64,000 nt of DNA from Pseudomonas sp. ANT_H4 (GTDB lineage Bacteria; Pseudomonadota; Gammaproteobacteria; Pseudomonadales; Pseudomonadaceae). The translations under genes were made by a program, and so were the position numbers. The stretch is taken from the NCBI RefSeq assembly GCF_008369295.1, contig NZ_VOBG01000004.1, forward strand, positions 186,001 through 250,000, read 5' to 3'. Below the pieces are notes generated by a model. That model did not search any database. It was not told the DNA's origin and saw only the letters and a list, made by a program, of their open reading frames with translations. Below, piece by piece: positions 9,331 to 17,862 of this stretch. The stretch's first letter is position 1. The number at the start of each line of letters is the position of its first letter.

Positions 9331-9402
9331 ACAAAAAGCCCCTCGACACAAGATTGAAGCCTACAAAGTTCGTAGGTCTCTTAGCTTCCCGTCACCAGAG
9401 AA

Positions 9403-10020
9403 TCACAGGCTCAACGGCCGATTCGACGCCTTGATGAATTCCTGCTTCAAATCCTCAAATGTATGCACCGCCGGAAACTGCGGGAACTCGCGAATCACAT
9501 TCTCCGGTGCGTGGAACAGGATGCCCTGGTCGGCCTCGCCCAGCATAGTGGTGTCGTTGTAGGAATCCCCGGCAGCAATCACCCGGTAGTACAGGCTCTT
9601 GAAAGCCAACACCGACTGACGCTTGGGATCTTTCTGACGCAACTGGTAACTCACCACCCGATCATTCTCGTCGGTAATCAACCGATGGCAGAGCAAGGTC
9701 GGAAAGCCCAACTGGCTCATCAGCGGCTGGGAAAACTCATAGAACGTATCCGACAGAATCACCACCTGGAAGCGCTCGCGCAGCCAGGTGACGAAGTCGA
9801 TGGCGCCATCCAGCGGCTTGAGGGTGGCGATCACTTCCTGGATGTCAGAAAGTTTGAGGCCGTGCTCGTCGAGAATCCGTAGGCGTTGCTTCATCAGCAC
9901 GTCGTAGTCGGGAATGTCCCGAGTGGTGGCCCGCAGGGATTCAATACCGGTTTTTTCGGCGAAGGCGATCCAGATTTCCGGAACCAGCACCCCTTCCAGG
10001 TCGAGACAGGCAATTTCCAC
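9403..10020 (-). CDS. thrH: Bifunctional phosphoserine phosphatase / homoserine phosphotransferase ThrH
   Basis: A 205-residue HAD-superfamily enzyme that dephosphorylates phosphoserine and can transfer the phosphate to homoserine, linking serine and threonine metabolism. The nucleophile motif CLDLEGVLVPE is at residues 5-15, motif II is VVILSDTFYEF, and motif III/IV is AAGDSYNDTTML. The DLEGVL form of motif I and the length are characteristic of ThrH rather than SerB. It is convergent with pabB. Confidence 0.92.
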   Translation of the reverse strand: MEIACLDLEGVLVPEIWIAFAEKTGIESLRATTRDIPDYDVLMKQRLRILDEHGLKLSDIQEVIATLKPLDGAIDFVTWLRERFQVVILSDTFYEFSQPLMSQLGFPTLLCHRLITDENDRVVSYQLRQKDPKRQSVLAFKSLYYRVIAAGDSYNDTTMLGEADQGILFHAPENVIREFPQFPAVHTFEDLKQEFIKASNRPLSL

Positions 10021-10173
10021 AACACACTCCCATTGATATTGTTAAGTTGAGCGAGCAAAAAAAGGACTGCCGAACTCTAGCGATTCATGCTCGCCGCCGC
10101 AACGCAGAGCGGATTTTGTTACCATCGCCTCCTATAGAGCGCTCAGCGCCACTGACCTGTAGGAACCGTCCTG

Positions 10174-10908
10174 ATGAACCAAGCCTTCGACGTCGCTGAA
10201 CTCGCCGCGACTTATGCCAACAAGTCCGCCCAGGACATCCTCAAACTGGCGTTCAGCCAGTTCGGCGACGACTTGTGGATCTCTTTCAGCGGTGCCGAGG
10301 ACGTGGTGCTGGTAGACATGGCCTGGAAGCTGAACAAAAACGTCAAGGTGTTCAGCCTCGACACCGGCCGTCTGCACCCGGAGACCTACCGGTTTATCGA
10401 GCAAGTGCGGGATTTCTACAAAATCGATATCGAATTGATCTCCCCGGACCAAAGCAAGCTGGAACCTTTCGTCAAGGAAAAGGGCCTGTTCAGCTTCTAC
10501 AAGGACGGCCATGGTGAATGCTGCGGCGTGCGCAAGATCGAACCGCTGCGACGCAAGCTCTCCAGCGTCAGCGCCTGGGCCACCGGCCAGCGCCGCGACC
10601 AGAGCCCCGGCACCCGCAGCCAAGTGGCAGCGATGGAAATCGACACGGCCTTCTCCACCCCGGAACGCACCCTGTACAAATTCAACCCGCTGGCACAAAT
10701 GACCAGCGAGGAGATCTGGGGCTACATCCGCATGCTGGAATTGCCGTACAACAGCCTGCACGAACGCGGCTTTATCAGCATCGGCTGCGAGCCCTGCACC
10801 CGCCCGGTGTTGCCGAACCAGCACGAGCGCGAAGGCCGTTGGTGGTGGGAAGAAGCAACCCAGAAGGAATGCGGGCTACATGCGGGGAATATCATCAGCA
10901 AGGGGTGA
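10174..10908 (+). CDS. cysH: Phosphoadenylyl/adenylyl-sulfate reductase
   Basis: A 244-residue assimilatory reductase that produces sulfite from activated sulfate. It carries the Cys4 ligand set for a [4Fe-4S] cluster (C116-C117 in GECCGVRK and C205/C208 in IGCEPCTRP), as in APS reductases. The catalytic cysteine is in KECGLH (C233). The cluster form implies APS use, as in other pseudomonads. It converges with the LysR gene, whose stop lies 13 bp away. Confidence 0.94.
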   Translation: MNQAFDVAELAATYANKSAQDILKLAFSQFGDDLWISFSGAEDVVLVDMAWKLNKNVKVFSLDTGRLHPETYRFIEQVRDFYKIDIELISPDQSKLEPFVKEKGLFSFYKDGHGECCGVRKIEPLRRKLSSVSAWATGQRRDQSPGTRSQVAAMEIDTAFSTPERTLYKFNPLAQMTSEEIWGYIRMLELPYNSLHERGFISIGCEPCTRPVLPNQHEREGRWWWEEATQKECGLHAGNIISKG

Positions 10909-10920
10909 GGTTTAACTCAG

Positions 10921-11844
10921 TCAAACTGCGCTGAACCGCTGGCCCAATTGCTGTTCGGCAAACTGCTCGATGATGAAGTCGACGAAGGCCCGGGTCTTGC
11001 CCGGCAGCAGTTTGTGTTCGCCGTAGTAGAGAGAGATGTTGCCGTCGTCGACGTACCAGTCCGGCAGGACTCGCTGCAACTCGCCGCTGTCGAGGAATGG
11101 CACCGCCATCGGCATGCTCACCAAGGCAATGCCAAGGCCTTGGGCGCTGGCGCAGCAGGCGGCTTCGGAGTCACTCATGGTCATTCCCGGCTTGAGCACC
11201 AATGGCCGGTGCTCGTGACTGCGACTGGTCAGTTGCCAGGAACGAACTCGCCCGGTTTGTGGCGAGCGGATCAGGATGCCGTTGCACCGTGCCAGGTCCT
11301 CGGGCGACAGCACCGGCAGGCGTCGCGCCAGGTAATCCGGTGAGGCCACCAGAACTCGGTGAGCCGGGGTCAATTTGCGCGCGACCACCCCTTGAGGCAG
11401 GTCAAAACCACCGCCAATGGCGGCGTCGAAGCCTTGGCCGATCAGGTCCACCTGGCGATTATCGAAATGCCAATCCGGGCTGATATCGGGGAAACGTTTC
11501 AGAAACTCCCCCAGCAACGGCATCACATAGCGATTACCGAACACAGTGCCCATGCTGACTTTGAGCGTGCCCACCGGCCGTCCTTCGGCGCTGGCCAGGT
11601 TGGCCACGGCGTTTTGGATGGTGGTGAGGCTACTGCTGACCTCCTCCAGAAACAGCTTGCCGGCTTCGGTCAGGGTCAAGCGCCGGGTGCTGCGCTGGAA
11701 CAAGCGCACACCCAGGCGCGCTTCCAGCTTGGCAACGCTTTTGCCGACGGCAGCCGGGGTCAGGCTCAGGTGCCGAGCGGCTTCGGCAAAGCTGCCACCT
11801 TCAGCGCTGCGCACGAAGCATTCGATACTGCCAAAGCTTTCCAT
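10921..11844 (-). CDS. LysR-family transcriptional regulator
   Basis: A 307-residue regulator with an N-terminal winged helix-turn-helix (FAEAARHLSLTPAAVGKSVA, residues about 18-37) and a periplasmic-binding-protein-like effector domain. The sequence type resembles the LysR group that regulates small redox enzymes. It is divergent from the SDR at 11972 with a 127 bp gap, the classic layout for a LysR protein controlling its neighbour. The effector is unknown. Confidence 0.88.
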   Translation of the reverse strand: MESFGSIECFVRSAEGGSFAEAARHLSLTPAAVGKSVAKLEARLGVRLFQRSTRRLTLTEAGKLFLEEVSSSLTTIQNAVANLASAEGRPVGTLKVSMGTVFGNRYVMPLLGEFLKRFPDISPDWHFDNRQVDLIGQGFDAAIGGGFDLPQGVVARKLTPAHRVLVASPDYLARRLPVLSPEDLARCNGILIRSPQTGRVRSWQLTSRSHEHRPLVLKPGMTMSDSEAACCASAQGLGIALVSMPMAVPFLDSGELQRVLPDWYVDDGNISLYYGEHKLLPGKTRAFVDFIIEQFAEQQLGQRFSAV

Positions 11845-11971
11845 ATCGTCACATTCTAAACTTTTGGTTTACACAGACTATAGCAATCACGGTCTACCGA
11901 GACAGGGTTGTGTGGTCGATACTCGGCGCCAACACCAAGGCAGCCCCGCCTTGAATAATTGGGAGATCGAC

Positions 11972-12718
11972 ATGACCACACAAAATCTCAGCGGCAAAGT
12001 CGCCTTGATCCAGGGCGGTTCCCGCGGCATCGGTGCCGCCATCGTCAAACGCCTCGCGGCGCAAGGCGCAGCAGTTGCCTTCACCTACGTCAGCTCTGCG
12101 GCCAAGGCCCAAGACTTGCAAAACAGCGTGATCAGCGACGGCGGCAAAGCCCTGGCGATACATGCTGACAGCGCCGATGCCGCTGCCATTCGCAATGCGG
12201 TCAGCGCTACCGTCGAAGCGTTCGGGCGCCTGGATATCCTGGTGAACAACGCCGGCGTACTGGCAGTGGGGCCACTGGAAGATTTCAAACTGGAAGACTT
12301 TGACCAGACCCTAGCCATCAACGTGCGCAGCGTGTTTATCGCCACTCAGGAAGCAGCCAAGCATATGGGCGAAGGTGGCCGCATCATCAACATCGGCAGC
12401 ACCAACGCCGAGCGCATGCCATTTGCCGGTGGTGGTCCGTATGCCATGAGCAAGGCGGCGCTGGTGGGCTTGACCAAAGGCCTGGCGAGGGACCTGGGGC
12501 CTCGGGGGATTACCATCAACAACGTGCAGCCAGGCCCGGTGGATACTGATATGAATCCGGCCAACGGTGATTTTGCCGAGAGCCTGATCGGGCTCATGGC
12601 GGTTGGGCGTTATGGCCGCGTAGAAGAGATTGCCAGTTTTGTGGCATATCTGGTGGGGCCGGAAGCTGGGTATATCACTGGCGCGAGTTTGACGATTGAC
12701 GGTGGGTTCAGTGCTTGA
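11972..12718 (+). CDS. SDR-family NAD(P)-dependent oxidoreductase
   Basis: A 248-residue classical short-chain dehydrogenase. The cofactor motif GGSRGIGAA is near residue 14, NNAG is in the middle, and the active-site YAMSK follows GPYAM. ATG at 11972 is used because GGGAG (11961-11965) precedes it; the open frame extends far upstream only as an overlap of the LysR region. Divergent LysR control is inferred. The substrate cannot be assigned from sequence. Confidence 0.87.
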   Translation: MTTQNLSGKVALIQGGSRGIGAAIVKRLAAQGAAVAFTYVSSAAKAQDLQNSVISDGGKALAIHADSADAAAIRNAVSATVEAFGRLDILVNNAGVLAVGPLEDFKLEDFDQTLAINVRSVFIATQEAAKHMGEGGRIINIGSTNAERMPFAGGGPYAMSKAALVGLTKGLARDLGPRGITINNVQPGPVDTDMNPANGDFAESLIGLMAVGRYGRVEEIASFVAYLVGPEAGYITGASLTIDGGFSA

Positions 12719-12969
12719 TCGGTCTGAAATGCACTCTTTGATCTGACAGAGATCAGATGTGGGAGTTGGCTTGTTGGGTTGGGTTGGGTACATATCCGTT
12801 ATTTTGGTCAGGGCGACTTGGGGTTACGCCCTTACGGCGTGTCACTTTGAAAAGCCCAAAGTAACCAAAGGCTCTTGCCCCACCACTCGGTGCCTCGCTG
12901 TGGCTCGGCATGCCTTCTCTGCGGCATTGCTCCGTGGGCCGCCGCGACGGGCCATCCTTGGCCCAACGC

Positions 12970-13334
12970 GGCTAAACCGGCGTCCTGCCGGTTTACCCAC
13001 TGCGCAACACCTGCGTTCAGCCATCGTGGTTTAACGGGGCGCCTAAGATCAAAAGCAAAAGCACGGCGGCCTGGTAGCCGACCTGAGTGGTGAGAAGCAA
13101 GAGCGGATCTACTGCCACCTGTAGGAGCGAGCTTGCTCGCGATGGTCGTTAACGATGACACGGGCATCCTGGATGAATGCGGTGCCTGTGAGCCCATCGC
13201 AGGCGAGCCAGCCCCCACAGAAAAGCGGATTGGCGCTGGCTTTTGATCTCGCTCTTGATCTGCCTGCCCATAAAACCAGAGGCTGAACACAGGTGTTGTG
13301 CAGTGGCTAAACCGGCAAGGATGCCGGTTTAGCC
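12970..13334. repeat. MITE-like element with 53/54-base terminal inverted repeats
   Basis: The left arm (12970-13022) starts GGCTAAACCGGCGTCCTGCC and ends ACACCTGCGTTCAGCC. The right arm (13281-13334) is nearly its reverse complement, with only a few mismatches and one single-base gap. The arms bracket about 258 bases that include a second, weaker inverted pair (GATCAAAAGC near 13048 and GCTTTTGATC near 13239) and a REPIN. No transposase is encoded, so a non-autonomous element is the best description (inference). Confidence 0.7.
13120..13220. repeat. REPIN (GTAGGAGCGAGCTTGCTCGCGATGG family)
   Basis: Two REP arms in inverse orientation: TGTAGGAGCGAGCTTGCTCG on the left and CATCGCAGGCGAGCCAGC through CCCCACA on the right. 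It is the same family as the pair at 48136-48238. It lies inside the larger inverted-repeat element. Confidence 0.8.
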
Positions 13335-13341
13335 AGGTGGA

Positions 13342-14034
13342 TCAGCGCAACGGCGGCAAGCCGTAAGCCGCAAGGTCGAAGTCCGCCAACTGGCGGATGA
13401 TCTGGTCGGCGTGGTGGTACTTGCTGTCGGCCATGGCTTCATCCGGCACGGCGATGGCGGTCATGTTCGCGGCTTTGGCGGCGGTGACGCCGAAGGGTGA
13501 ATCTTCAAACACCAGGCAATTCTCGGGCGCTATGCCCAGACGGCGGGCGGCGGTGAGGAAGATGTCCGGCGCAGGCTTGGCGGCACCAACTTCTGGGTCG
13601 TCGGCGGTGACGATGGTGTCGAACAAACTAAACCATTCCTTATGCAGGGTGGTCTTGTGGCCAAAGGAATTGCGCGATGAACTGGTACCCACGGCAATCG
13701 GAATGTTGTGGGCCTTCAAGTGCCGCACCAGCGCTTCAGCGCCCGGCATGCCGAGGGCTTTGGGGAAGCGCGCGCTCATCAGCGGCTCGCGGATCACTAG
13801 GAATTCTGCGGGTGTAATCGGCAATTCCAGGGCCTTGACCACGTACTCGGCCAGGTCCTGGGCGCCACGCCCGATGATGTGCTGCTTGATACTCCAGTCG
13901 TAGGTACGACCGTAGCGTTCGGCGATGATTTGCGTGACTTCGGTGTAGATGCCTTCAGTGTCCAGCAACAACCCGTCCATATCGAAAATCACGGCCTTGA
14001 TCGGGCCGACAGCAGTACGCGGTGCGTTCATCAC
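13342..14034 (-). CDS. HAD-superfamily IA hydrolase, beta-phosphoglucomutase-like
   Basis: A 230-residue HAD phosphatase. Motif I is FDMDGLLLDTEG (about residues 17-28), a threonine/serine motif II appears in VGTSSSR, and motif III/IV appears as KPAPDIFL and FEDSPFGV. The DGLLLDTE pattern with a helical cap is typical of phosphatases acting on sugar phosphates or related metabolites. The precise substrate is not readable. An alternative ATG lies one codon downstream. Confidence 0.85.
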   Translation of the reverse strand: MMNAPRTAVGPIKAVIFDMDGLLLDTEGIYTEVTQIIAERYGRTYDWSIKQHIIGRGAQDLAEYVVKALELPITPAEFLVIREPLMSARFPKALGMPGAEALVRHLKAHNIPIAVGTSSSRNSFGHKTTLHKEWFSLFDTIVTADDPEVGAAKPAPDIFLTAARRLGIAPENCLVFEDSPFGVTAAKAANMTAIAVPDEAMADSKYHHADQIIRQLADFDLAAYGLPPLR

Positions 14035-14272
14035 AACAGATCCGTTGGCAGGGACGTCGGCGCAGCAGCACGCCGCAGACGTTGAAGACTAAAAGGATTC
14101 AGCACAATAACGGCCGGGGTTGCCTGTAAGCAACCGTTAAGGATCTGCGACCAGAAAGGTAGCGGATGCCTGAAGTCACTACCTATCAGCTGGAACGCCA
14201 AGGCTCGCTTATCTCAAGCGAGCACAAGCATCAAAACAACGCGGCGCTAATAACGGCGCAAGAGACGGCCGA

Positions 14273-14494
14273 TTATTTGATTTTCTTAACCTGACCTTCA
14301 TCTTCCATCAACGCGGCAAACTGCTTCCAGCTCAGACGGTGCTTGTTGACACTATTACCCGCAGGCACCCATTCAATATTGCCCTTGCTGATCAGGATCT
14401 TCCCAAGCCTTGCGCCGTCAGCCTTGACCTCGACTTCAATATCTTTGCTCAGGACGACTTTCTGGTGAAAATTGACACTAACTTCGTGAGCCAT
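14273..14494 (-). CDS. Small conserved hypothetical protein (73 aa)
   Basis: A 73-residue soluble protein starting MAHEVSVNFHQKVVL. It alternates short hydrophobic strands and charged residues and ends in KKIK. ATG at 14494 follows GGAAG (GACAAGGAAGCCGCA) and is preferred over an in-frame ATG ten codons upstream. The central WVPAGNS segment resembles small Pseudomonas proteins of unknown function. No catalytic motif is seen. Confidence 0.65.
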   Translation of the reverse strand: MAHEVSVNFHQKVVLSKDIEVEVKADGARLGKILISKGNIEWVPAGNSVNKHRLSWKQFAALMEDEGQVKKIK

Positions 14495-14638
14495 TGCGGC
14501 TTCCTTGTCTGATGATTGCTTCAACCACTGCTCGACGAGTAGCGGCCAGCGAACAACAATATCATATTGATATCATTCACTTGCACTCACTTGGTCCATG
14601 CCCTGCGTGATCGAATAATTGCACTGCAAACGGAATTC

Positions 14639-15001
14639 ATGATGTTTTATCGCCTAGCCGCCGACAGCCTGGTGCTGTTTCACCTGTTATTTATCCTGTT
14701 CGTACTGTTTGGCGCACTGCTGGCCCTCAAGTGGCGCCCCGTCATCTGGCTGCACCTGCCTGCTGCCGCGTGGGGCGTCGCCGTCGAAGTCTTCCACCTG
14801 CCCTGCCCGCTGACCAGTTGGGAAAATCTGTTCCGACACCTCGCCGGGCAAGACGGTTATGGCGGCGGTTTTATCGAGCACTACATCCTCACATTGATTT
14901 ATCCCGCCGGGCTGACCCCGCAGATCCAACTGGGCCTGGGCGCCCTGGTGTTGTTGATCAATATCGCGGTGTATGTGCGGTTGATCAGACGGGTATGTTG
15001 A
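14639..15001 (+). CDS. DUF2784 family membrane protein
   Basis: A 120-residue integral membrane protein with about four hydrophobic segments. It matches the DUF2784 pattern in order: LVLFHLLFILFVLFGALL, WLHLPAAAWGVAVE, the cysteine-containing CPLTSWEN, GGGFIEHY, and a final hydrophobic helix. ATG at 14639 (or the adjacent 14642) fits the family start. Function is unknown. It stands alone before the transposase remnant. Confidence 0.82.
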   Translation: MMFYRLAADSLVLFHLLFILFVLFGALLALKWRPVIWLHLPAAAWGVAVEVFHLPCPLTSWENLFRHLAGQDGYGGGFIEHYILTLIYPAGLTPQIQLGLGALVLLINIAVYVRLIRRVC

Positions 15002-15027
15002 TGGTCTGCGTTACCCTTTGACCTTGC

Positions 15028-15210
15028 TTAAGGGTGGGGCCAAATCCAGTTGTATCGATGCATCAGATAGCGGCTGATGTCTCGGTGTGCTTCTTGGGCA
15101 GTCATGTAGCCCACAGTCGGTATCCACTCGGCTTTCAAACTCAGAAACTGACCGTTCGGCTGTTTTGCGCCGTGTATGGTTTGCCAATCTGGGCCTGAGG
15201 AGCTATTCAT
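15028..15210 (-). pseudogene. Remnant of IS3-family transposase C-terminus
   Basis: The minus-strand frame contains a segment running from FLSLKAEWIPTVGY through RDISRYLMHRYNW to PHP. This is the pattern of the C-terminal end of the integrase domain in IS3-family OrfB proteins (commonly ...K-EW-P--GY...AR-D...YL---YN--RPH). The reading stops right after PHP, the preceding DDE region is missing, and no terminal inverted repeats were recognised. It is therefore a decayed fragment. It sits 85 bp before the first gene of the exopolysaccharide cluster. Confidence 0.6.
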
Positions 15211-15294
15211 TCTGAGTGGGAGTTACTGTCACTGGGCCAGTATCCTTTTTTGATGTTGTTCGGGGATGGAATAGCTCTTCTTGGGGTCGGGTCT

Positions 15295-16581
15295 ATGCAA
15301 AGCATTCGCTCAGTGAGTCGCCGGTTCGGTCGTGTGTACGACATCCTGTGGGTGATCGGTGGGCAGGCCGCGCAAAGCCTGGCCAGCTTTCTTACAGGTC
15401 TGGCACTCGGTCGATGGGTTTCGCAGGAGGCACTGGGCGCATATGCCTTGGGTTATACCTTCTGCTTTTTGATTATTTCCCTGGGCGATACGCTGATCGC
15501 CACCCCCTACACCTATTTTCGAGCGCGTCAGGAAGGTGAGCAGGCGCAACTGTTTCCGGCGGCCTTGCTGGGTACGCTGTTGCTGGGTCTGGTGGTCGCA
15601 CTGGGCCTGACGCTGTTTCATGTGCTCGGCACGGGAATACTGGCCGAGCTCTGGCCGGCCTTGCCGGTAGCAGTTTTCTGTTTGGTGCTGCGCGAGTTTC
15701 TGCGTCGACATTTCTATGTCATCGGCCGCTCTGTTTCGGCCTTGTTGCTTGACCTGCTCACGGCTGCTGGCCAACTGGTATTGCTGGGCTGGCTGCTGGC
15801 CAGCGATCGACTGAACGCCAACAACGTTTTCTGGACCATCGGCGCAGTCTCCGGGATCGCATTTGTTGTGTTCCTGTCGATGGTACAAGAGCGCTTTGTG
15901 GCCATTGGTCCGGGAACGCTCTGCAAGAGCTTGCGTGATTTTTTTGGCTATGGCGCCTGGCTGGTGGGTGGCGGACTTTGCCATGTGGCCAGCGTCCAAT
16001 TGTATCCATGGCTGGCACTGCTGGGTGGCGGGCAAGGCCAGACCGGGCTCTACGCCGCCTGTGTTGCGCTGACCAACCTGATCAACCCGCTGCTCATTGC
16101 CCTGACCAATTATTTTCGTCCACGCTTCATTGCGCACTATAAAGAGGCGCAGGGACACGATTTTGTGGCGTATGTGTTCAGGCGTGCGTTGCTATTTCTG
16201 ATTCCCGCTCTGGTGTTGTTACTTGTGGTCACCTTTGAAGGTGGCACATTGCTGCGTCAGCTGTATGGCGAACCCTTTACCGCAGGTGCTCCCGCGCTGG
16301 TATTCCTGGCCCTCGGCCTGTTAGCTGTCGCCTGTGCCGCGCCTGTACAACTGGGCCTTCTGGCCCTTCGCGCTCCGGTCAGTAACGTGTTCTACCATGG
16401 CTCCATCCTGCTGGTAGTGGTGGTTTTGGCTTACTTCTGGCGTGACCGACTGTCACTTGTCACCCTGGCCCAGATATACCTTGGTTCAAATGTTGCCGGC
16501 CTTTTGATGTTGCTGGGATTGCTGCAATTTTTTAAAAAAAATAACCGTGGTGCGACTGGTGAATCAATAGCGAGCAGCTAG
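15295..16581 (+). CDS. Wzx-like polysaccharide flippase
   Basis: A 428-residue inner membrane protein with about 12 hydrophobic helices, of the MATE/oligosaccharide flippase type. It would carry undecaprenyl-linked repeat units across the inner membrane. ATG at 15295 (MQSIRSVSRRFGRVYD) follows GGGGTCGGG and gives a short basic N-terminus typical of the family; an upstream in-frame ATG at 15250 has no clear ribosome site. It is the first gene of the exopolysaccharide region, separated by 177 bp from the next gene, so a second promoter may lie there. Confidence 0.82.
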   Translation: MQSIRSVSRRFGRVYDILWVIGGQAAQSLASFLTGLALGRWVSQEALGAYALGYTFCFLIISLGDTLIATPYTYFRARQEGEQAQLFPAALLGTLLLGLVVALGLTLFHVLGTGILAELWPALPVAVFCLVLREFLRRHFYVIGRSVSALLLDLLTAAGQLVLLGWLLASDRLNANNVFWTIGAVSGIAFVVFLSMVQERFVAIGPGTLCKSLRDFFGYGAWLVGGGLCHVASVQLYPWLALLGGGQGQTGLYAACVALTNLINPLLIALTNYFRPRFIAHYKEAQGHDFVAYVFRRALLFLIPALVLLLVVTFEGGTLLRQLYGEPFTAGAPALVFLALGLLAVACAAPVQLGLLALRAPVSNVFYHGSILLVVVVLAYFWRDRLSLVTLAQIYLGSNVAGLLMLLGLLQFFKKNNRGATGESIASS

Positions 16582-16758
16582 AGTTCAGAAGCGCTGGTGA
16601 TGGTATTTTGATATTGAAGTGCCGCCCTTTGGTGTGGCAGTCAATGCAGTAGTAAGCGTGGAGACATGCCCCCGTTTGCGCAGTATCCAGAAGGGGCTTA
16701 TGGCTGGGTCTAAAACGTTGAATTCTTAAACGGTCCTGTGATCGGGGAGATTCGGGTT

Positions 16759-17817
16759 ATGCGCAAAATAGTCATTACAGGCGGGGCGGGCTTTGCTGGG
16801 TCGCATATTGTTGATGAGGTGTGTCGGCGCTTTCCGAGTTCGAAGGTAGTGGTCCTCGACAAGATGACGTATGCCGGGGATTTCAGGAATATCTCCCATC
16901 ACGTTTTTTCCAATCGCGTCCAGTTGCTGGTTGGCGATGTGACAGATCTCGATTTGTGTCGGCGTGTCGTGAAGGGGGCCGATCTGGTCATTCACGCGGC
17001 TGCCGAAAGCCATGTCGACAACTCTTTTGGCAACTCCCTGGAGTTTACCCGGACCAATGTCCTTGGGACCCACAGCCTGGTGGAGGCTTGCCGTCAGGAA
17101 AAGGTAAAAAAGATCATTCATGTCAGCACCGACGAGGTTTACGGTCAGATCATGAGTGGTGCGGCGAGCGAGGATGAAGTCTTGCGCCCGACCAACCCCT
17201 ACTCGTCGTCCAAGGCAGCGGCAGAGATGATTCTGCAAGGCTATGTCCAGTCCTATCACGAGCCCATCGTGATCATTCGAGCCAACAACCTCTACGGCAT
17301 CCGCCAGTTCCCGGAAAAAATCATTCCGCGATTCATCAGCCACCTGTTGACCGAAAGACGTTTGCCCTTGCACGGAAATGGCAGCTATCGACGCCACTAC
17401 CTCAGTGCCGTGGACTTCGCCGAAGCGGTGGTATTCGTTGCCGAGCACGGTGCGGTGGGCGAGGTCTACAACATCGGCACCACCGAGGAATACACCAACC
17501 TGGAGGTAGCCGAGTTGATCAGCAACGCCTTTGGCAAGGACTCGTCCGAGTTGATCGACTTTGTGCCGGATCGTCCTTTCAACGATGGCCGCTACTCGGT
17601 CTCATGGGAAAAGCTCCAGGCCATGGGCTGGTCGCCACGGCACAGCCTGCATACAGACATCCCGCTGCTGGTCGATTGGTACCGTAATAATTTCGAGCGC
17701 TATTCGGAGTTGTTCGGGCCTGTACTCGTGCGTGAGCGGATGGAGCTTGAGAGCGACACTTTTACTACGGCGCTGGTTGAACAACGACCCAGTCCGTTCG
17801 GACCTCTCGATTCCTGA
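16759..17817 (+). CDS. NAD-dependent dTDP-glucose 4,6-dehydratase-like enzyme
   Basis: A 352-residue extended SDR. The Rossmann motif GGAGFAGSH is near the N-terminus, STDEVYG carries the catalytic Asp/Glu pair of 4,6-dehydratases, and YSSSKAAAE holds the active-site Tyr and Lys. It should prepare a 4-keto-6-deoxy or epimerised nucleotide sugar for the exopolysaccharide. ATG at 16759 follows GGGGAG (16743-16748). It could also be a related epimerase. Confidence 0.85.
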   Translation: MRKIVITGGAGFAGSHIVDEVCRRFPSSKVVVLDKMTYAGDFRNISHHVFSNRVQLLVGDVTDLDLCRRVVKGADLVIHAAAESHVDNSFGNSLEFTRTNVLGTHSLVEACRQEKVKKIIHVSTDEVYGQIMSGAASEDEVLRPTNPYSSSKAAAEMILQGYVQSYHEPIVIIRANNLYGIRQFPEKIIPRFISHLLTERRLPLHGNGSYRRHYLSAVDFAEAVVFVAEHGAVGEVYNIGTTEEYTNLEVAELISNAFGKDSSELIDFVPDRPFNDGRYSVSWEKLQAMGWSPRHSLHTDIPLLVDWYRNNFERYSELFGPVLVRERMELESDTFTTALVEQRPSPFGPLDS

Positions 17818-17862
17818 TCTTCGTAGGCCATACCCGTAGTTTGCGGGGCTGGGGAGAATGCA

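Larger units (their letters stand above)
12719..13341. other. Gene-free, repeat-rich intergenic region
   Basis: This 620 bp stretch shows no convincing gene; its open frames are low-complexity and overlap on both strands. It contains a segment of the type often found repeated in fluorescent Pseudomonas genomes (around 12836-12965, near GAAAAGCCCAAAGTAACC), an element with long inverted repeats (12970-13334), and a REPIN inside that element (13120-13220). Confidence 0.7.

Noticed and set aside
12759..13290. Short open frames on both strands in the repeat region
   Set aside because: They overlap each other and the inverted repeats and have no ribosome sites. Such frames are common false calls in Pseudomonas repeats.
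14204..14224. Hairpin GCTCGCTT / AAGCGAGC downstream of the small gene at 14273
   Set aside because: The stem is perfect but no T tract follows on either strand, so it cannot be called a terminator.
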